DNA of 30,999 nt from JADKCL01 sp046050405 (GCA_046050405.1 JBJOPY010000191.1:1-30999), one strand, 5' to 3'. Positions 21,909-30,447 are shown, counted from the first letter of the stretch. Translations and numbers: made by a program. Notes: generated from the sequence alone by a model not told the origin.

Positions 21909-24899
21909 TCACATCAGCTTCCTGGCGACCTCGGTCGTCTTGAACTGCTCGATGATGTCTTTTTCTTGTATATCGTTGTAACCGTCTATCTGCATACCGC
22001 AGTCAAAGCCACGCTTGACCTCACGCACATCGTCTTTGAAACGCTTGAGCGAAGCGAGCTTGCCTTGGTGGATCACGATGCCATCGCGGATGAGTCGGAT
22101 CGGGTCTTTGCGGTTGATCTCACCGTCCACGACCATGCAGCCTGCGATGTTACCGACCTTGGTGACCTTGAATACTTCCCTGATCTCGGCTGTACCCGTG
22201 GTTTCCTCCTTCTTCTCTGGCGAAAGCAGACCTTCAAGGGCATCCTTGACCTGGTTGATGGCGTCGTAGATGACGGAGTAGAGGCGGATGTCAATGCCTT
22301 CGGTATCAGCAAGCTTACGGGCGTTCGGAGCCGGGCGAACTTGGAATCCGATGATGATGGCCTCGGATGCGGTTGCCAACAAGACATCTGCTTCCGTGAT
22401 CTGACCGACAGCCTTGTGGATGACTTTGACCGCCACTTCGCCTTGGCTGAGCTTGAGCAAGCTGTCACTGAGTGCCTCGACAGAGCCGTCCACATCACCC
22501 TTGACGATAATGTTGAGCTCCTTGAAGTCTCCGAGTGCTTTGCGACGTGCAATCTCCTCCAACGTCGGCCGCTTGTTCTGACGCAGTTGCTGCTCACGGT
22601 AGAGTTCACTGCGGCGCACCGCGATGTCCTTGGCCTTGCGCTCGTCTTCATAGACTGCGAAGCGGTCGCCTGCCTGTGGTGTTCCTGCCAATCCGACCAG
22701 TTGCACTGGTGTCGAGGGGCCTACTTTTTTCACACGGTGTCCGCGCTCGTCCATCATGGCACGTACGCGACCGTAATGCACCCCTGCCACGAGGGAGTCC
22801 CCGACCAGGAGAGTTCCATCCTGTACGAGCACTGTTGCCACCACACCACGTCCCTTGTCGAGACGGGCTTCGATGACGGTGCCCCGCGCAGACTTGTCGG
22901 CATTCGCCTTAAGTTCGAGCATCTCTGCTTCCAGCAGAACCTTTTCCAGAAGCTCCGGAACACCTTTTCCAGACTTGGCACTGATCTCCTGACACTGGAA
23001 CTTGCCACCCCAATCCTCGACCAAGATGTTCATCTCGGACAGCTGGAGGCGGATCTTCTCCGGGTTTGCCCCAGCCTTGTCGATCTTATTGATCGCGAAG
23101 ACCATCGGGACGCCGGCGGCCTCGGCATGGTTGATCGCTTCACGTGTCTGGGGCATGATTTGATCGTCAGCGGCGATCACGATGATGACCAGGTCGGTCA
23201 CCTTCGCACCGCGGGCACGCATGGCTGTAAAAGCCTCGTGACCAGGGGTATCCAGGAAGCAAATCCTGCGCCCGTCTTCCATGTGAACCTCGTAGGCCCC
23301 AATGTGCTGTGTGATTCCTCCAGCCTCGCCTGCGACGATGTTTGCCTTGCGGATGTAGTCCAGAAGTGAGGTCTTTCCATGGTCTACGTGCCCCATCACG
23401 GTGATGATGGGTGCACGAGGTTCCTGGTTTTCAGACTCTTCCTCACTTTCTGCATCGTCAAATTCCTTGTCTGCAATGTCGATGAAGCGAACGGAATAGT
23501 CATACTCCTCGGCAAGGAGTTGGATGACATCCGCCTCCAGGCGTTGGTTGATCGACACAAAGAGGCCCAGTTCCATGCACTTGGAAATGATCTCGGTCAC
23601 AGGTATGTCCATCATATTTGCCAACTCATTGGCCGTGATGAACTCCGTCACCTCGAGAATCATCGCCTCCTCCGCACGAAGCTGTGCTTCGTTTTCGCGG
23701 CGGCGGGCATCCAAATCACGTTTTCCCTTCCGCAAGCGCTGACGGCTGCGGCCAGCGCCCTTCCGCAGATCAGCGAGGGTGCTCTTGATGATGTCGTTGA
23801 TCTCCTTCGCGGAGGCGTCTTCCTTCTTTTTTCGATCAGCTGCCGATCCAGCGCCAGTGTGCTTGGCACCTGTCTTGGTGGACCTGGAGCCAACTCCCAT
23901 GCTGGGCTGTACAGATTGACCCGATTGTCCGGGAACCACTGTGGCCTTTTTCCGTTTGCGCTTTCGGCGGCGTTTCTTCTTGTCGTCCTCCGAGGCATCC
24001 CCCCCTGTCGTGGCGGGTGCTGCTGCACTGGTAGTCGTGGAGGCTGCAATCTTTGGCTTTGGCTTCTTTCCCGAGAGGGCTTCCAAATCGATCTTGCCTT
24101 TGATGCTGAGACCGGCCAGTTTCGGAGAATGGTCCGCAGCCCTAACGACCCCCTGATCCTCTACGACATCTGCCTCCGCCACATCCTGCCCCACCATAGA
24201 AGGCTTGGATTCCTCCATGCCATGGGCGATCCTAGGGGCTTCTGGAGTCTCCGCAGATGCGTCGGACACTTTGGCAGTGATCGGCTCATCCACCGGTCTT
24301 GGTTGATGCAACTCTGGAACCTTCACTTCCGGAACAGGTTCGAAGACTACAGGAGCCAAAGCATCGGGCTCAGCCTTCACTGGCTGCTCTGCAACAGGCA
24401 CTGTCTCCACGGCCTGGTTCTTTGAGACATCCGCTTTGGGCTGGGGCTTCTTTCCACGGATATTGTCCAAATCGATCTTGCCCTTGACTTTTAATCCCGG
24501 GTAGCGAGCATCGCCGGAATCCTTGGAAGCATCCTGGACTTTCTCGGCAGTGGGTTCCTGCTTCGCTTTGGCATGCCCCGCATCCTTGCGCACATCAAGG
24601 TATCCGCTACGCAGCTGTTCAGCGGAAACGAACTCATCCTCCTCATGTTCTAGACTTTCATCCTGATGCTGCCGCTTCTCCTGCTTGGCTTCCTTGATCT
24701 GCTCCACTTTCTGCTTGAGCACTTTCTCGGATGCAAAGTCCTTCACGAGCAACGCATACATCTCGTCACTTAGCTTTTCGTTTGGGGAGTTCGTAATGGT
24801 GTATCCCTTGGATTGCAAGTGATCCACCAAGGTTGAACTTCCCGTATTCAACTCCTTTGCTACTTTGAAAAGTCGATATTTCGGTTTCTCTTCTGACAT
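21909..24899 (-). CDS. infB: translation initiation factor IF-2
   Basis: 996 residues. IF-2 is the GTPase that brings fMet-tRNA to the 30S subunit and promotes subunit joining. The N-terminus (1-55) is an IF2-N-like domain, YRLFKVAKELNTGSSTLVDH. Residues 60-405 are a charged low-complexity linker containing a duplicated unit: GLKVKGKIDLDNIRGKKPQP (from 135) and GLSIKGKIDLEALSGKKPKP (from 263). A strongly basic KKKRRRKRKRKK follows (307-318). A second IF2-N domain is near 415-465. G domain: GHVDHGKT (503-510), DTPGH (550-554), NKID (604-607). The following domains end with the fMet-tRNA-binding C2 part, DVREVKRGFDCGMQIDGYND, and RKLM. Last gene of the rimP-nusA-infB operon. Confidence 0.98.
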   Translation of the reverse strand: MSEEKPKYRLFKVAKELNTGSSTLVDHLQSKGYTITNSPNEKLSDEMYALLVKDFASEKVLKQKVEQIKEAKQEKRQHQDESLEHEEDEFVSAEQLRSGYLDVRKDAGHAKAKQEPTAEKVQDASKDSGDARYPGLKVKGKIDLDNIRGKKPQPKADVSKNQAVETVPVAEQPVKAEPDALAPVVFEPVPEVKVPELHQPRPVDEPITAKVSDASAETPEAPRIAHGMEESKPSMVGQDVAEADVVEDQGVVRAADHSPKLAGLSIKGKIDLEALSGKKPKPKIAASTTTSAAAPATTGGDASEDDKKKRRRKRKRKKATVVPGQSGQSVQPSMGVGSRSTKTGAKHTGAGSAADRKKKEDASAKEINDIIKSTLADLRKGAGRSRQRLRKGKRDLDARRRENEAQLRAEEAMILEVTEFITANELANMMDIPVTEIISKCMELGLFVSINQRLEADVIQLLAEEYDYSVRFIDIADKEFDDAESEEESENQEPRAPIITVMGHVDHGKTSLLDYIRKANIVAGEAGGITQHIGAYEVHMEDGRRICFLDTPGHEAFTAMRARGAKVTDLVIIVIAADDQIMPQTREAINHAEAAGVPMVFAINKIDKAGANPEKIRLQLSEMNILVEDWGGKFQCQEISAKSGKGVPELLEKVLLEAEMLELKANADKSARGTVIEARLDKGRGVVATVLVQDGTLLVGDSLVAGVHYGRVRAMMDERGHRVKKVGPSTPVQLVGLAGTPQAGDRFAVYEDERKAKDIAVRRSELYREQQLRQNKRPTLEEIARRKALGDFKELNIIVKGDVDGSVEALSDSLLKLSQGEVAVKVIHKAVGQITEADVLLATASEAIIIGFQVRPAPNARKLADTEGIDIRLYSVIYDAINQVKDALEGLLSPEKKEETTGTAEIREVFKVTKVGNIAGCMVVDGEINRKDPIRLIRDGIVIHQGKLASLKRFKDDVREVKRGFDCGMQIDGYNDIQEKDIIEQFKTTEVARKLM

Positions 24900-24924
24900 A
24901 AACGGATTTTGTCTCCCACCCTAA

Positions 24925-26181
24925 TTAATCTTCAAACTCGGCCTCCAGGATTGCCATCACTTCCATGATGGTTTCACGGTCAAGGTCAGTCCTGCGCTCC
25001 AAGTCATCGACACTGAGCTCAAGCACCGCTTTGGCGGTATCGCAGCCGATGGCTTTAAGTTCATCGATCACCCACTCGTCGATTTCGTCAGCGAACTCGT
25101 CCAGGTCCACGTCCTCCTCATCATGTTCCATTTCGCGGAAGACGTCGATTTCGTAGCCGGTCAGGCGGCTGGCAAGCTTGATGTTTTGCCCGCTTTTACC
25201 GATTGCCAGAGACACTTGGTCGGGCTTGAGGAAGACTTGGGCCTTCTTGGTGCCTTCATTGAGCTTGATCGAGCTGATTTTTGCAGGACTGAGCGCCCGC
25301 TGAATGTAAAGCTGATCATTGCTGGTGTAATTGATCACGTCGATGTTCTCGTTGCGCAGCTCACGGACGATTCCGTGAATACGGGAACCTTTCATGCCGA
25401 CGCATGCACCCACAGGGTCGATACGGTCGTCGTAGCTTTCCACTGCCACCTTCGCACGCTCCCCTGGTTCGCGTACAATACCCTTGACAGTAATGAGGCC
25501 GTCATAGATCTCAGGGACTTCTTGCTCGAAGAGTTTCTCCAGAAACAGGCCGGAGGCCCTGGAGATGATGCAATGCGGATTGCCATTGCGCAGATCCACA
25601 TCGATGATTACGGCGCGGATCGTGTCGCCCTTACGGAAGCGGTCTTTGGGTATCTGCTCATTCTTGGGCAGCAACAGTTCGTTGCCCTCGTGGATGACCA
25701 TGATCTCGTTCCGCCATATCTGGTACACCTCGCCGACGATGATCTCGCCGATGAGTTCCTTGTACTTCTCGAAGATGACCTGCTTCTCTAGGTCCCGCAC
25801 CCTTTGCGTCAGTGTTTGCTTGGCGGTCTGAACGATCTTTCGACCAAAATCCGAGAAGCGAATTTCATCCGCCATGGGCTCGCCGATCTCAGAGTCTTCG
25901 TCCATCGTCAAGGCCTCTGAGAGTGAAATCTGTGTAGCCTCGTCCTCTACCTCTCCATCCTCCACTATCTCTCGTTCGCGGAATGCTTGAATGTCCCCCT
26001 TGTCGACGTTGATAATTACGTCAAAGTTCTCGTCTGACCCGTACTTCTTGCGAATCATCGTGCGGAACACCTCTTCCAGCACGCTCATCAGCGTGGCGCG
26101 GTCGATGTTTTTGAACCGGGCAAATTCCGCAAAGGATTCGACCAGGCTTTCCTTGTTCTCGCTTAATTTCCTTCTCGCCAT
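24925..26181 (-). CDS. nusA: transcription termination/antitermination factor NusA
   Basis: 418 residues. NusA binds RNA polymerase and nascent RNA, increases pausing and strengthens weak intrinsic terminators. Domains: N-terminal RNAP-binding domain (1-125) with an acidic insert around 72-105 (EIVEDGEVEDEATQISLSEA); S1 domain (146-210, GEIIVGEVYQIWRNEIMV); KH1 (240-300) with GMKGSRI (262-268); KH2 (310-375) with GKSGQNI (328-334). A short acidic C-terminal segment with a helical repeat (IDELKAIGCDTAKAVLELSV ... ETIMEVMAILEAEFED) takes the place of the longer E. coli AR domains. The start is 3 nt after the rimP stop codon, and 25 nt separate the nusA stop from the infB start, so the three genes form one operon. 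Confidence 0.98.
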   Translation of the reverse strand: MARRKLSENKESLVESFAEFARFKNIDRATLMSVLEEVFRTMIRKKYGSDENFDVIINVDKGDIQAFREREIVEDGEVEDEATQISLSEALTMDEDSEIGEPMADEIRFSDFGRKIVQTAKQTLTQRVRDLEKQVIFEKYKELIGEIIVGEVYQIWRNEIMVIHEGNELLLPKNEQIPKDRFRKGDTIRAVIIDVDLRNGNPHCIISRASGLFLEKLFEQEVPEIYDGLITVKGIVREPGERAKVAVESYDDRIDPVGACVGMKGSRIHGIVRELRNENIDVINYTSNDQLYIQRALSPAKISSIKLNEGTKKAQVFLKPDQVSLAIGKSGQNIKLASRLTGYEIDVFREMEHDEEDVDLDEFADEIDEWVIDELKAIGCDTAKAVLELSVDDLERRTDLDRETIMEVMAILEAEFED

Positions 26182-26184
26182 GTT

Positions 26185-26667
26185 TCAATCGAATGAAATT
26201 TCAACTTTTGCTTCTTGGATGGCGTCAAACGCCAAACGTATATCCGTGTTTTCTAAATTTTCGGACTTCTTGGGTTTCTTCTTCGTATCCTGAGCCAGAT
26301 CGATCCCTTCATCGTCCACCGCCACCAAGGTTCCTGACAGTGACCTGCCGTCGGTGGTTTTCACCTTCAGCCTCCGGCCCACATTCCGGTAGTACTGCCT
26401 GCGAATCTTCAGCGGTCGTCCGATTCCGGGGCTGCTGACCTCAAGGTTGAACGGGAAATCAAAGGGATCGATTTCTTCCAGCCATGCATTGAGCTTCCGG
26501 CTGATGTGTGCGATCCGGTCAATGTTGATGCCCTCGTCGGTATCGACCAGAAGTGAAAGAACGCTGCTTGGACCTCTTCCCAGACTGATCTCTACAACAA
26601 AAACATCAGGAAAGTGTACTGTCACCAAGTTCCTCAATTCCTTCTCAACTTCTTCGAAACCCATCAT
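26185..26667 (-). CDS. rimP: ribosome maturation factor RimP
   Basis: 160 residues. RimP binds the 30S subunit and helps late assembly. The N-terminal domain carries VFVVEISLGRGPSSVLSLLV, then DTDEGINIDRIAHISRKLNA, the standard first half of the fold. FNLEVSSPGIGRPLKIRRQY is the strongly conserved central motif (S-S-P-G-[IL]-x-R-P-L). The C-terminal Sm-like domain follows (GRRLKVKTTDGRSLSGTLVA). Two consecutive start Mets (26667 and 26664) are possible. It is the first gene of the operon; its start codon is directly preceded by a terminator-like hairpin and T-tract. Confidence 0.96.
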   Translation of the reverse strand: MMGFEEVEKELRNLVTVHFPDVFVVEISLGRGPSSVLSLLVDTDEGINIDRIAHISRKLNAWLEEIDPFDFPFNLEVSSPGIGRPLKIRRQYYRNVGRRLKVKTTDGRSLSGTLVAVDDEGIDLAQDTKKKPKKSENLENTDIRLAFDAIQEAKVEISFD

Positions 26668-26669
26668 CG

Positions 26670-26700
26670 AAAAAACAAAAAAGGGAGAACTTTTCCTCCC
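26670..26700 (-). promoter_or_regulatory. terminator-like hairpin and T-tract in the rimP leader (candidate attenuator)
   Basis: On the minus strand GGGAG (26700-26696), an 8-nt loop GAAAAGTT and CTCCC (26687-26683) form a short GC stem, extendable by two A-T pairs across one bulged G. It is followed immediately by TTTTTTGTTTTTT (26682-26670), which ends two nt before the rimP ATG. Hairpin plus 13-nt T-rich tract is the form of an intrinsic terminator. The short stem predicts a weak, factor-dependent one. It lies between the operon promoter and its first gene, so it could regulate the whole operon. Confidence 0.6.
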
Positions 26701-26728
26701 CGTCCACTCAATTTATTTCAATTCATTG

Positions 26729-26761
26729 CAAAGATACTGTATCTCTATGAAAAACGCAAAA
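26729..26761 (-). promoter_or_regulatory. rimP-nusA-infB operon promoter
   Basis: On the minus strand TTTTG (26761-26757) is followed, after 20 nt, by TATCTTTG (26736-26729). Both match the Bacteroidota -33 TTTG and -7 TAnnTTTG elements at near-ideal spacing. Transcription should start near 26722, leaving a leader of about 55 nt before the rimP ATG. Confidence 0.75.
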
Positions 26762-26839
26762 TGTAATTTGGCCATTCTTTTGAAAGGAATCTTAGGATCG
26801 GAACTGTTGCACAACTCCTGACCGAGAATTTTTCAGCCC

Positions 26840-27079
26840 CTAGATCTTCGGTTTTATATACCGAACGCCTTGAAGGGGCTCCGCTTCGCTCTCCTTTTCG
26901 TTTGCAACAGGCTCCCCTTTGGCAGGCGTGGGCTGTTCATCCATCACCTCACCATGCCCCTTTTGGGGTTCGCTGATTGGCAGGTCATTACGTGAGGTTG
27001 GGCTCGACCGAAGGCATTTGGTACCCGCCTTAAATCTTGGCTGATGACTTCTGGGAGCGTACATCCTCATCCACTTCAC
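26840..27079 (-). CDS. doubtful small hypothetical protein
   Basis: 79 codons from ATG 27079. The second half is Glu/Pro/Lys-rich (MDEQPTPAKGEPVANEKESE) and ends VRYIKPKI; the first half is Arg/Ser/Pro-rich and less protein-like. A start at the Met of MDEQ would give 34 residues. No family is recognised. It lies upstream of the rimP promoter and, with its flanks, fills the gap between rimP and the divergent muramidase gene (26668-27220), in which I see no other gene. Confidence 0.22.
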   Translation of the reverse strand: MKWMRMYAPRSHQPRFKAGTKCLRSSPTSRNDLPISEPQKGHGEVMDEQPTPAKGEPVANEKESEAEPLQGVRYIKPKI

Positions 27080-27220
27080 CCGAAAGTTTCAGCACCTGCC
27101 AGTCATGCCTGTTGGCCGGTGTGTATTCATGTGCAAGCACCAAGGGAGATCATGAGCGACTTCAATACCCTGCTCAGCGGCATGGTTCCTGCTCGTGTGG
27201 GGAATCCGTATATTCGCAGA

Positions 27221-28591
27221 ATGTACCGCAAGAATGCGTCAAATCACATGATCGCCTCTTTCTTTGCCTTGCTCGCCACACTTTGGATGACCGCCTGTGG
27301 CCATTCGTCGAAGCCGGATAGCCAGGCACCCCTCCACCCGCAATCCCAAGCCATCCAGGATCACCGGGTGAAAACGGGTGCCGAGGTCTTCATCACCGAT
27401 CGGCTCGGAACCTTGGCGAACAAGCGAGTGGCAATCGTTGCCAACCATACGAGCGTTATTTTCTCGGACAGCCTTGGCCACAGGGGGGTGCACCTCGTGG
27501 ACACGCTATTTCGGCGAAGCGTTAAAATTGTGAGGGTCTTCGCACCGGAGCATGGCTTCAGGGGCAACCACGATGCCGGATCCCATGTGGCCAATAGCGT
27601 GGACAAGAAAACAGGCATCGGGATTGTCTCGCTTTTTGGCGCGCAGAAAAAGCCCAGGCCCGAGCACCTGGCCGATGTCGATCTCGTCATCTTCGACATT
27701 CAGGATGTGGGTGCACGTTTCTACACCTACATCTCCACCATGAGCTATGTCATGGAGGCATGCTCCGAACAGAAGGTCCCGATGCTGATCCTTGACCGCC
27801 CGAACCCCAATGGCTGGTATGTCGACGGCCCGGTATTGGAGCCAGCACAAAAGTCATTCGTGGGGATGCATACCGTGCCGGTGGTGCATGGGATGACTGT
27901 CGGCGAATATGCCAACATGGTCAATGCCGAAGGCTGGCTCGCCAACGGCAAGAAATGCGCCCTGGATGTCATCCGGTGCAGGGATTACCGCCATGGCATG
28001 CGATGGAAGGAAACGGGGCTGCCTTGGCTCCCTCCCTCCCCCAACCTCACCACGGAATACAGTGCTTACCTTTATCCCATGCTGTGTTGGTTTGAAGGGA
28101 TCAACGTCAGCGTGGGCCGTGGCACGGATCACCCGTTCGAGCTGGTCGGGGCACCCTGGCATGTCGGCTATCAAAACAAGCTGAAGGAGGATTCCATCCT
28201 CGGAAACACCCTCCCTTCACACATGGTTCTCAGCGGGCTGGAGGGTGAATACATACGATTCACCCCGCGCTCCACCCCCGGCAAAGCCTCACAACCCGAC
28301 TATGAAAATCAAGCCTGCTACGGTGTCAGGTTCCTGAACCGAGTCGGTGGGAAGGAGCTCTTCCTGGCCGGCCTGGCCCTATTGGCCAACTTCGCGGAAG
28401 AAGCCCAAAACGTGGGGATATCGTCCACGCTCTACCGACCCAGTTTCAACCTGCTCATTGGGAACAGCACCTTGAAGACCCAGCTCAAAAAGAAAATGCT
28501 GCCGGCGGAGATTTACGCCACCTGGCAGGATGCCCTCGGTAAATTCAAAGTCAAACGCCACAAATATCTCCTTTACCCTGATTTCGACTAA
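27221..28591 (+). CDS. NamZ-like exo-beta-N-acetylmuramidase lipoprotein (DUF1343)
   Basis: 456 residues. The N-terminus, MYRKNASNHMIASFFALLAT, followed by LWMTAC, is a lipoprotein signal with lipobox Cys26. The body is DUF1343: RVAIVANHTSVI, FAPEHGFRGNHDAG, VSLFGAQKKPRPEHL, DLVIFDIQDVGARFYTYIST, LDRPNPNG, the PPSPNL motif and NVSVGRGTDHPFELVGAPW. DUF1343 has been characterised as NamZ (CAZy GH171), which releases terminal MurNAc from peptidoglycan fragments, so a role in cell-wall recycling or scavenging is likely. The chosen start carries the positive charges of a signal peptide and has TATATTCG (27209-27216), one base off the -7 consensus, four nt upstream. ATG 27248 is the alternative. 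Ends YLLYPDFD. Confidence 0.88.
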   Translation: MYRKNASNHMIASFFALLATLWMTACGHSSKPDSQAPLHPQSQAIQDHRVKTGAEVFITDRLGTLANKRVAIVANHTSVIFSDSLGHRGVHLVDTLFRRSVKIVRVFAPEHGFRGNHDAGSHVANSVDKKTGIGIVSLFGAQKKPRPEHLADVDLVIFDIQDVGARFYTYISTMSYVMEACSEQKVPMLILDRPNPNGWYVDGPVLEPAQKSFVGMHTVPVVHGMTVGEYANMVNAEGWLANGKKCALDVIRCRDYRHGMRWKETGLPWLPPSPNLTTEYSAYLYPMLCWFEGINVSVGRGTDHPFELVGAPWHVGYQNKLKEDSILGNTLPSHMVLSGLEGEYIRFTPRSTPGKASQPDYENQACYGVRFLNRVGGKELFLAGLALLANFAEEAQNVGISSTLYRPSFNLLIGNSTLKTQLKKKMLPAEIYATWQDALGKFKVKRHKYLLYPDFD

Positions 28592-28777
28592 TTTCCGGGG
28601 GCCACCTAGGCGGTAATTCCCCTGATTCCCGCCTTTGCACCGTCTGCCTTGTTCGGCCTAGGAACGCCTTACCTGCTCGTTGGCCGCATCGCTGCCTTTT
28701 CTGCCAAACGGCTACCCCCACTGAGTGAATCGGCCGCGATCCCACCCGCAAGCGGAAACCACATTTTTTCAGGCGAC

Positions 28778-28809
28778 TTGTCATGCGAGCATGGATGCGC
28801 GTAATTTCG
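28778..28809 (+). promoter_or_regulatory. fmt promoter next to the start codon
   Basis: TTG (28778-28780), 21 nt, then TAATTTCG (28802-28809), one base off TAnnTTTG. The fmt ATG follows 6 nt later. This again predicts a leaderless or near-leaderless message, and supports the start at 28816 over in-frame ATGs at 28783 and 28798. Confidence 0.5.
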
Positions 28810-28815
28810 GGCTCT

Positions 28816-29745
28816 ATGCGCATCGTCTTCATGGGTACCCCGGAATTTGCGATCCCATCGCTCAGGATCTTGGTCGAGCATGGCTATGAGATCGTGGCTG
28901 TCGTGACCGCCCCAGACCGCCCTGGCGGGCGTGGCCAGCGGCTGACACCTTCACCCGTGAAGGAATATGCCGTGGCAACGGGGCTTCCGGTCCTTCAGCC
29001 TGAAAGGCTCAAGGACCCTGACTTCATGCAAGCCTTGCAAGCCAAGAATCCAGATCTTGCCGTCGTAGTCGCGTTCAGAATGCTGCCGGAACAGGTGTGG
29101 CGCCTTCCCCGGATGGGAACGCTGAACCTTCATGCTGCGCTGCTGCCGGACTATCGCGGAGCCGCCCCCCTGAACTGGGTGGTGATCAACGGCGAGACCA
29201 AGACAGGCGCCACCACATTCCTCATTGATCACCAAATCGATACAGGGGCCATCCTGCTGCAGACGGAAATCCACCTCCCCCATGAATGGACGGCGGGAGA
29301 CTTGCACGATGCCATGATGGAGCAGGGCGCTGAGCTGGTGCTGAAGACCGTGCAAGCCATTGGCTCCGGGAACGTTCATCCACTGTCCCAGGATGAAAAG
29401 GCGTTCGTACATGCCGCTCCCAAGATTTTCAAGGAGGATTGCAAGATCGATTGGTCCCGAAAGGCACCCGAACTGTACAATTTCATTCGGGGCCTCAGTC
29501 CGTCTCCCACCGCCTGGACGAAGCTGAACGGCAAAGTCCTTAAAATCTTCAAGGCCACCGAGGGAGGCGAGCAGGTCACGGGCCCAGCCGGGACACTGAA
29601 GAAGTTGTCTGGAAAAAACGAGCTTTGGGTACGGTGCGGGGAGGGTTGCCTACGTATCGACAGCCTGCAAATCGAAGGCAAGAAACGGATGGACGCCGCT
29701 GCATTTCTGCTAGGCCACAGGGAGGAGCTCAGCCATGTGGAGTAA
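28816..29745 (+). CDS. fmt: methionyl-tRNA formyltransferase
   Basis: 309 residues. It formylates the amino group of Met on initiator tRNA using 10-formyl-tetrahydrofolate, supplying the substrate that IF-2 recognises. Seen: MRIVFMGTPEFAIPSLRIL at the N-terminus, TAPDRPGGRGQRLTPSPVKE (the loop contacting the tRNA acceptor), NLHAALLPDYRGAAPLNWVV (catalytic Asn and His of the NxHxSLLP motif), then TTFLIDHQIDTGAIL with the catalytic Asp. The linker leads to the C-terminal OB-like domain starting around GKVLKIFKATEG. All catalytic residues are kept; the usual Ser of HxSLLP is Ala. Starts at the promoter-adjacent ATG. The next gene overlaps its stop by 11 nt. Confidence 0.96.
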   Translation: MRIVFMGTPEFAIPSLRILVEHGYEIVAVVTAPDRPGGRGQRLTPSPVKEYAVATGLPVLQPERLKDPDFMQALQAKNPDLAVVVAFRMLPEQVWRLPRMGTLNLHAALLPDYRGAAPLNWVVINGETKTGATTFLIDHQIDTGAILLQTEIHLPHEWTAGDLHDAMMEQGAELVLKTVQAIGSGNVHPLSQDEKAFVHAAPKIFKEDCKIDWSRKAPELYNFIRGLSPSPTAWTKLNGKVLKIFKATEGGEQVTGPAGTLKKLSGKNELWVRCGEGCLRIDSLQIEGKKRMDAAAFLLGHREELSHVE

Positions 29746-30229
29746 CAGGATGGCAAGTTTCCGAAGCAATCACTACCCCCGGAGCAAGAACAAGCTCATG
29801 GTCGGGCAAGAGTATGCCGGCCGGTACTATTTGGTGCTCGCCTTCATCGTGCTGGTCGGTGCGGTGATCCGTACTTACAAGGACCGCGAAATGATCATTT
29901 TCTCCGTGGTGGCACTTGTCCTATGCATCCTGCTCGGCAACCTCTTCGCGAAGGTCAAGATGCGCCGGAGCATTGCCGAGATTTTCTTCGTCCATGACGG
30001 ATTCTCCATCATTTCCGTTCATGACATCTTGCATGAGAGCCCCAAGCGTAGTTTCCCCCTGAAATTTGCCAATCCCACCCGAACCGAAAACGAAATCCAA
30101 TTTCATTTCGAGGATCAGATCATGACCATTCGGCGCGAAGACTGGGGCGACGAGTTTGACCTGATCTGGAATTGGTTCATATCCGGCACAGTGGATTTTG
30201 GGGCGCCACCGGAATTGAAACCGATATGA
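29735..30229 (+). CDS. small membrane protein with two helices, unknown
   Basis: 164 residues, overlapping the end of fmt by 11 nt, so probably translated from the same mRNA. A basic N-terminus (RSNHYPRSKNKLM) leads into two hydrophobic helices: YYLVLAFIVLVGAVIRTY (about 31-48) and MIIFSVVALVLCILLGNLF (about 53-71). A soluble C-terminal part follows, VHDGFSIISVHDILHESPKR ... QIMTIRREDWGDEFDLIWNW, which resembles a small beta-rich domain on the cytoplasmic side. ATG 29750 (MASFRSNHYP) is an alternative start that would avoid the overlap. No family was recognised. Confidence 0.65.
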   Translation: MWSNRMASFRSNHYPRSKNKLMVGQEYAGRYYLVLAFIVLVGAVIRTYKDREMIIFSVVALVLCILLGNLFAKVKMRRSIAEIFFVHDGFSIISVHDILHESPKRSFPLKFANPTRTENEIQFHFEDQIMTIRREDWGDEFDLIWNWFISGTVDFGAPPELKPI

Positions 30230-30447
30230 TGAAAGGGTATGTAATTAAGGGTCTCCCACCCGATGCCCCGGACAAGGCCATTACCTTCACCCCGAATGCT
30301 GGACGGATGCATGATAGCCTCCGCCTTCACGGGTTTGCGTGTTCCTCTGCGGTAATCATCCGTGCCCGATGCAATCAACACGGCAATTTAATCGTCGGGT
30401 CACCCTCCGGGGAAACCATGTTCACTCCGCCGCAATGGAAGGGATAG
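30226..30447 (+). CDS. doubtful small hypothetical protein
   Basis: 73 codons, beginning with an ATGA overlap on the stop codon of the preceding membrane-protein gene, a layout typical of translational coupling. The sequence, MMKGYVIKGLPPDAPDKAIT then FTPNAGRMHDSLRLHG, has no recognised domain, and its composition is not clearly that of a protein. Listed because of the ATGA junction only. Confidence 0.25.
   Translation: MMKGYVIKGLPPDAPDKAITFTPNAGRMHDSLRLHGFACSSAVIIRARCNQHGNLIVGSPSGETMFTPPQWKG

Noticed and set aside
21966..23369. A 467-codon open frame on the plus strand
   Set aside because: It lies fully antisense to the G domain and C-terminal half of infB and has no recognisable motif.
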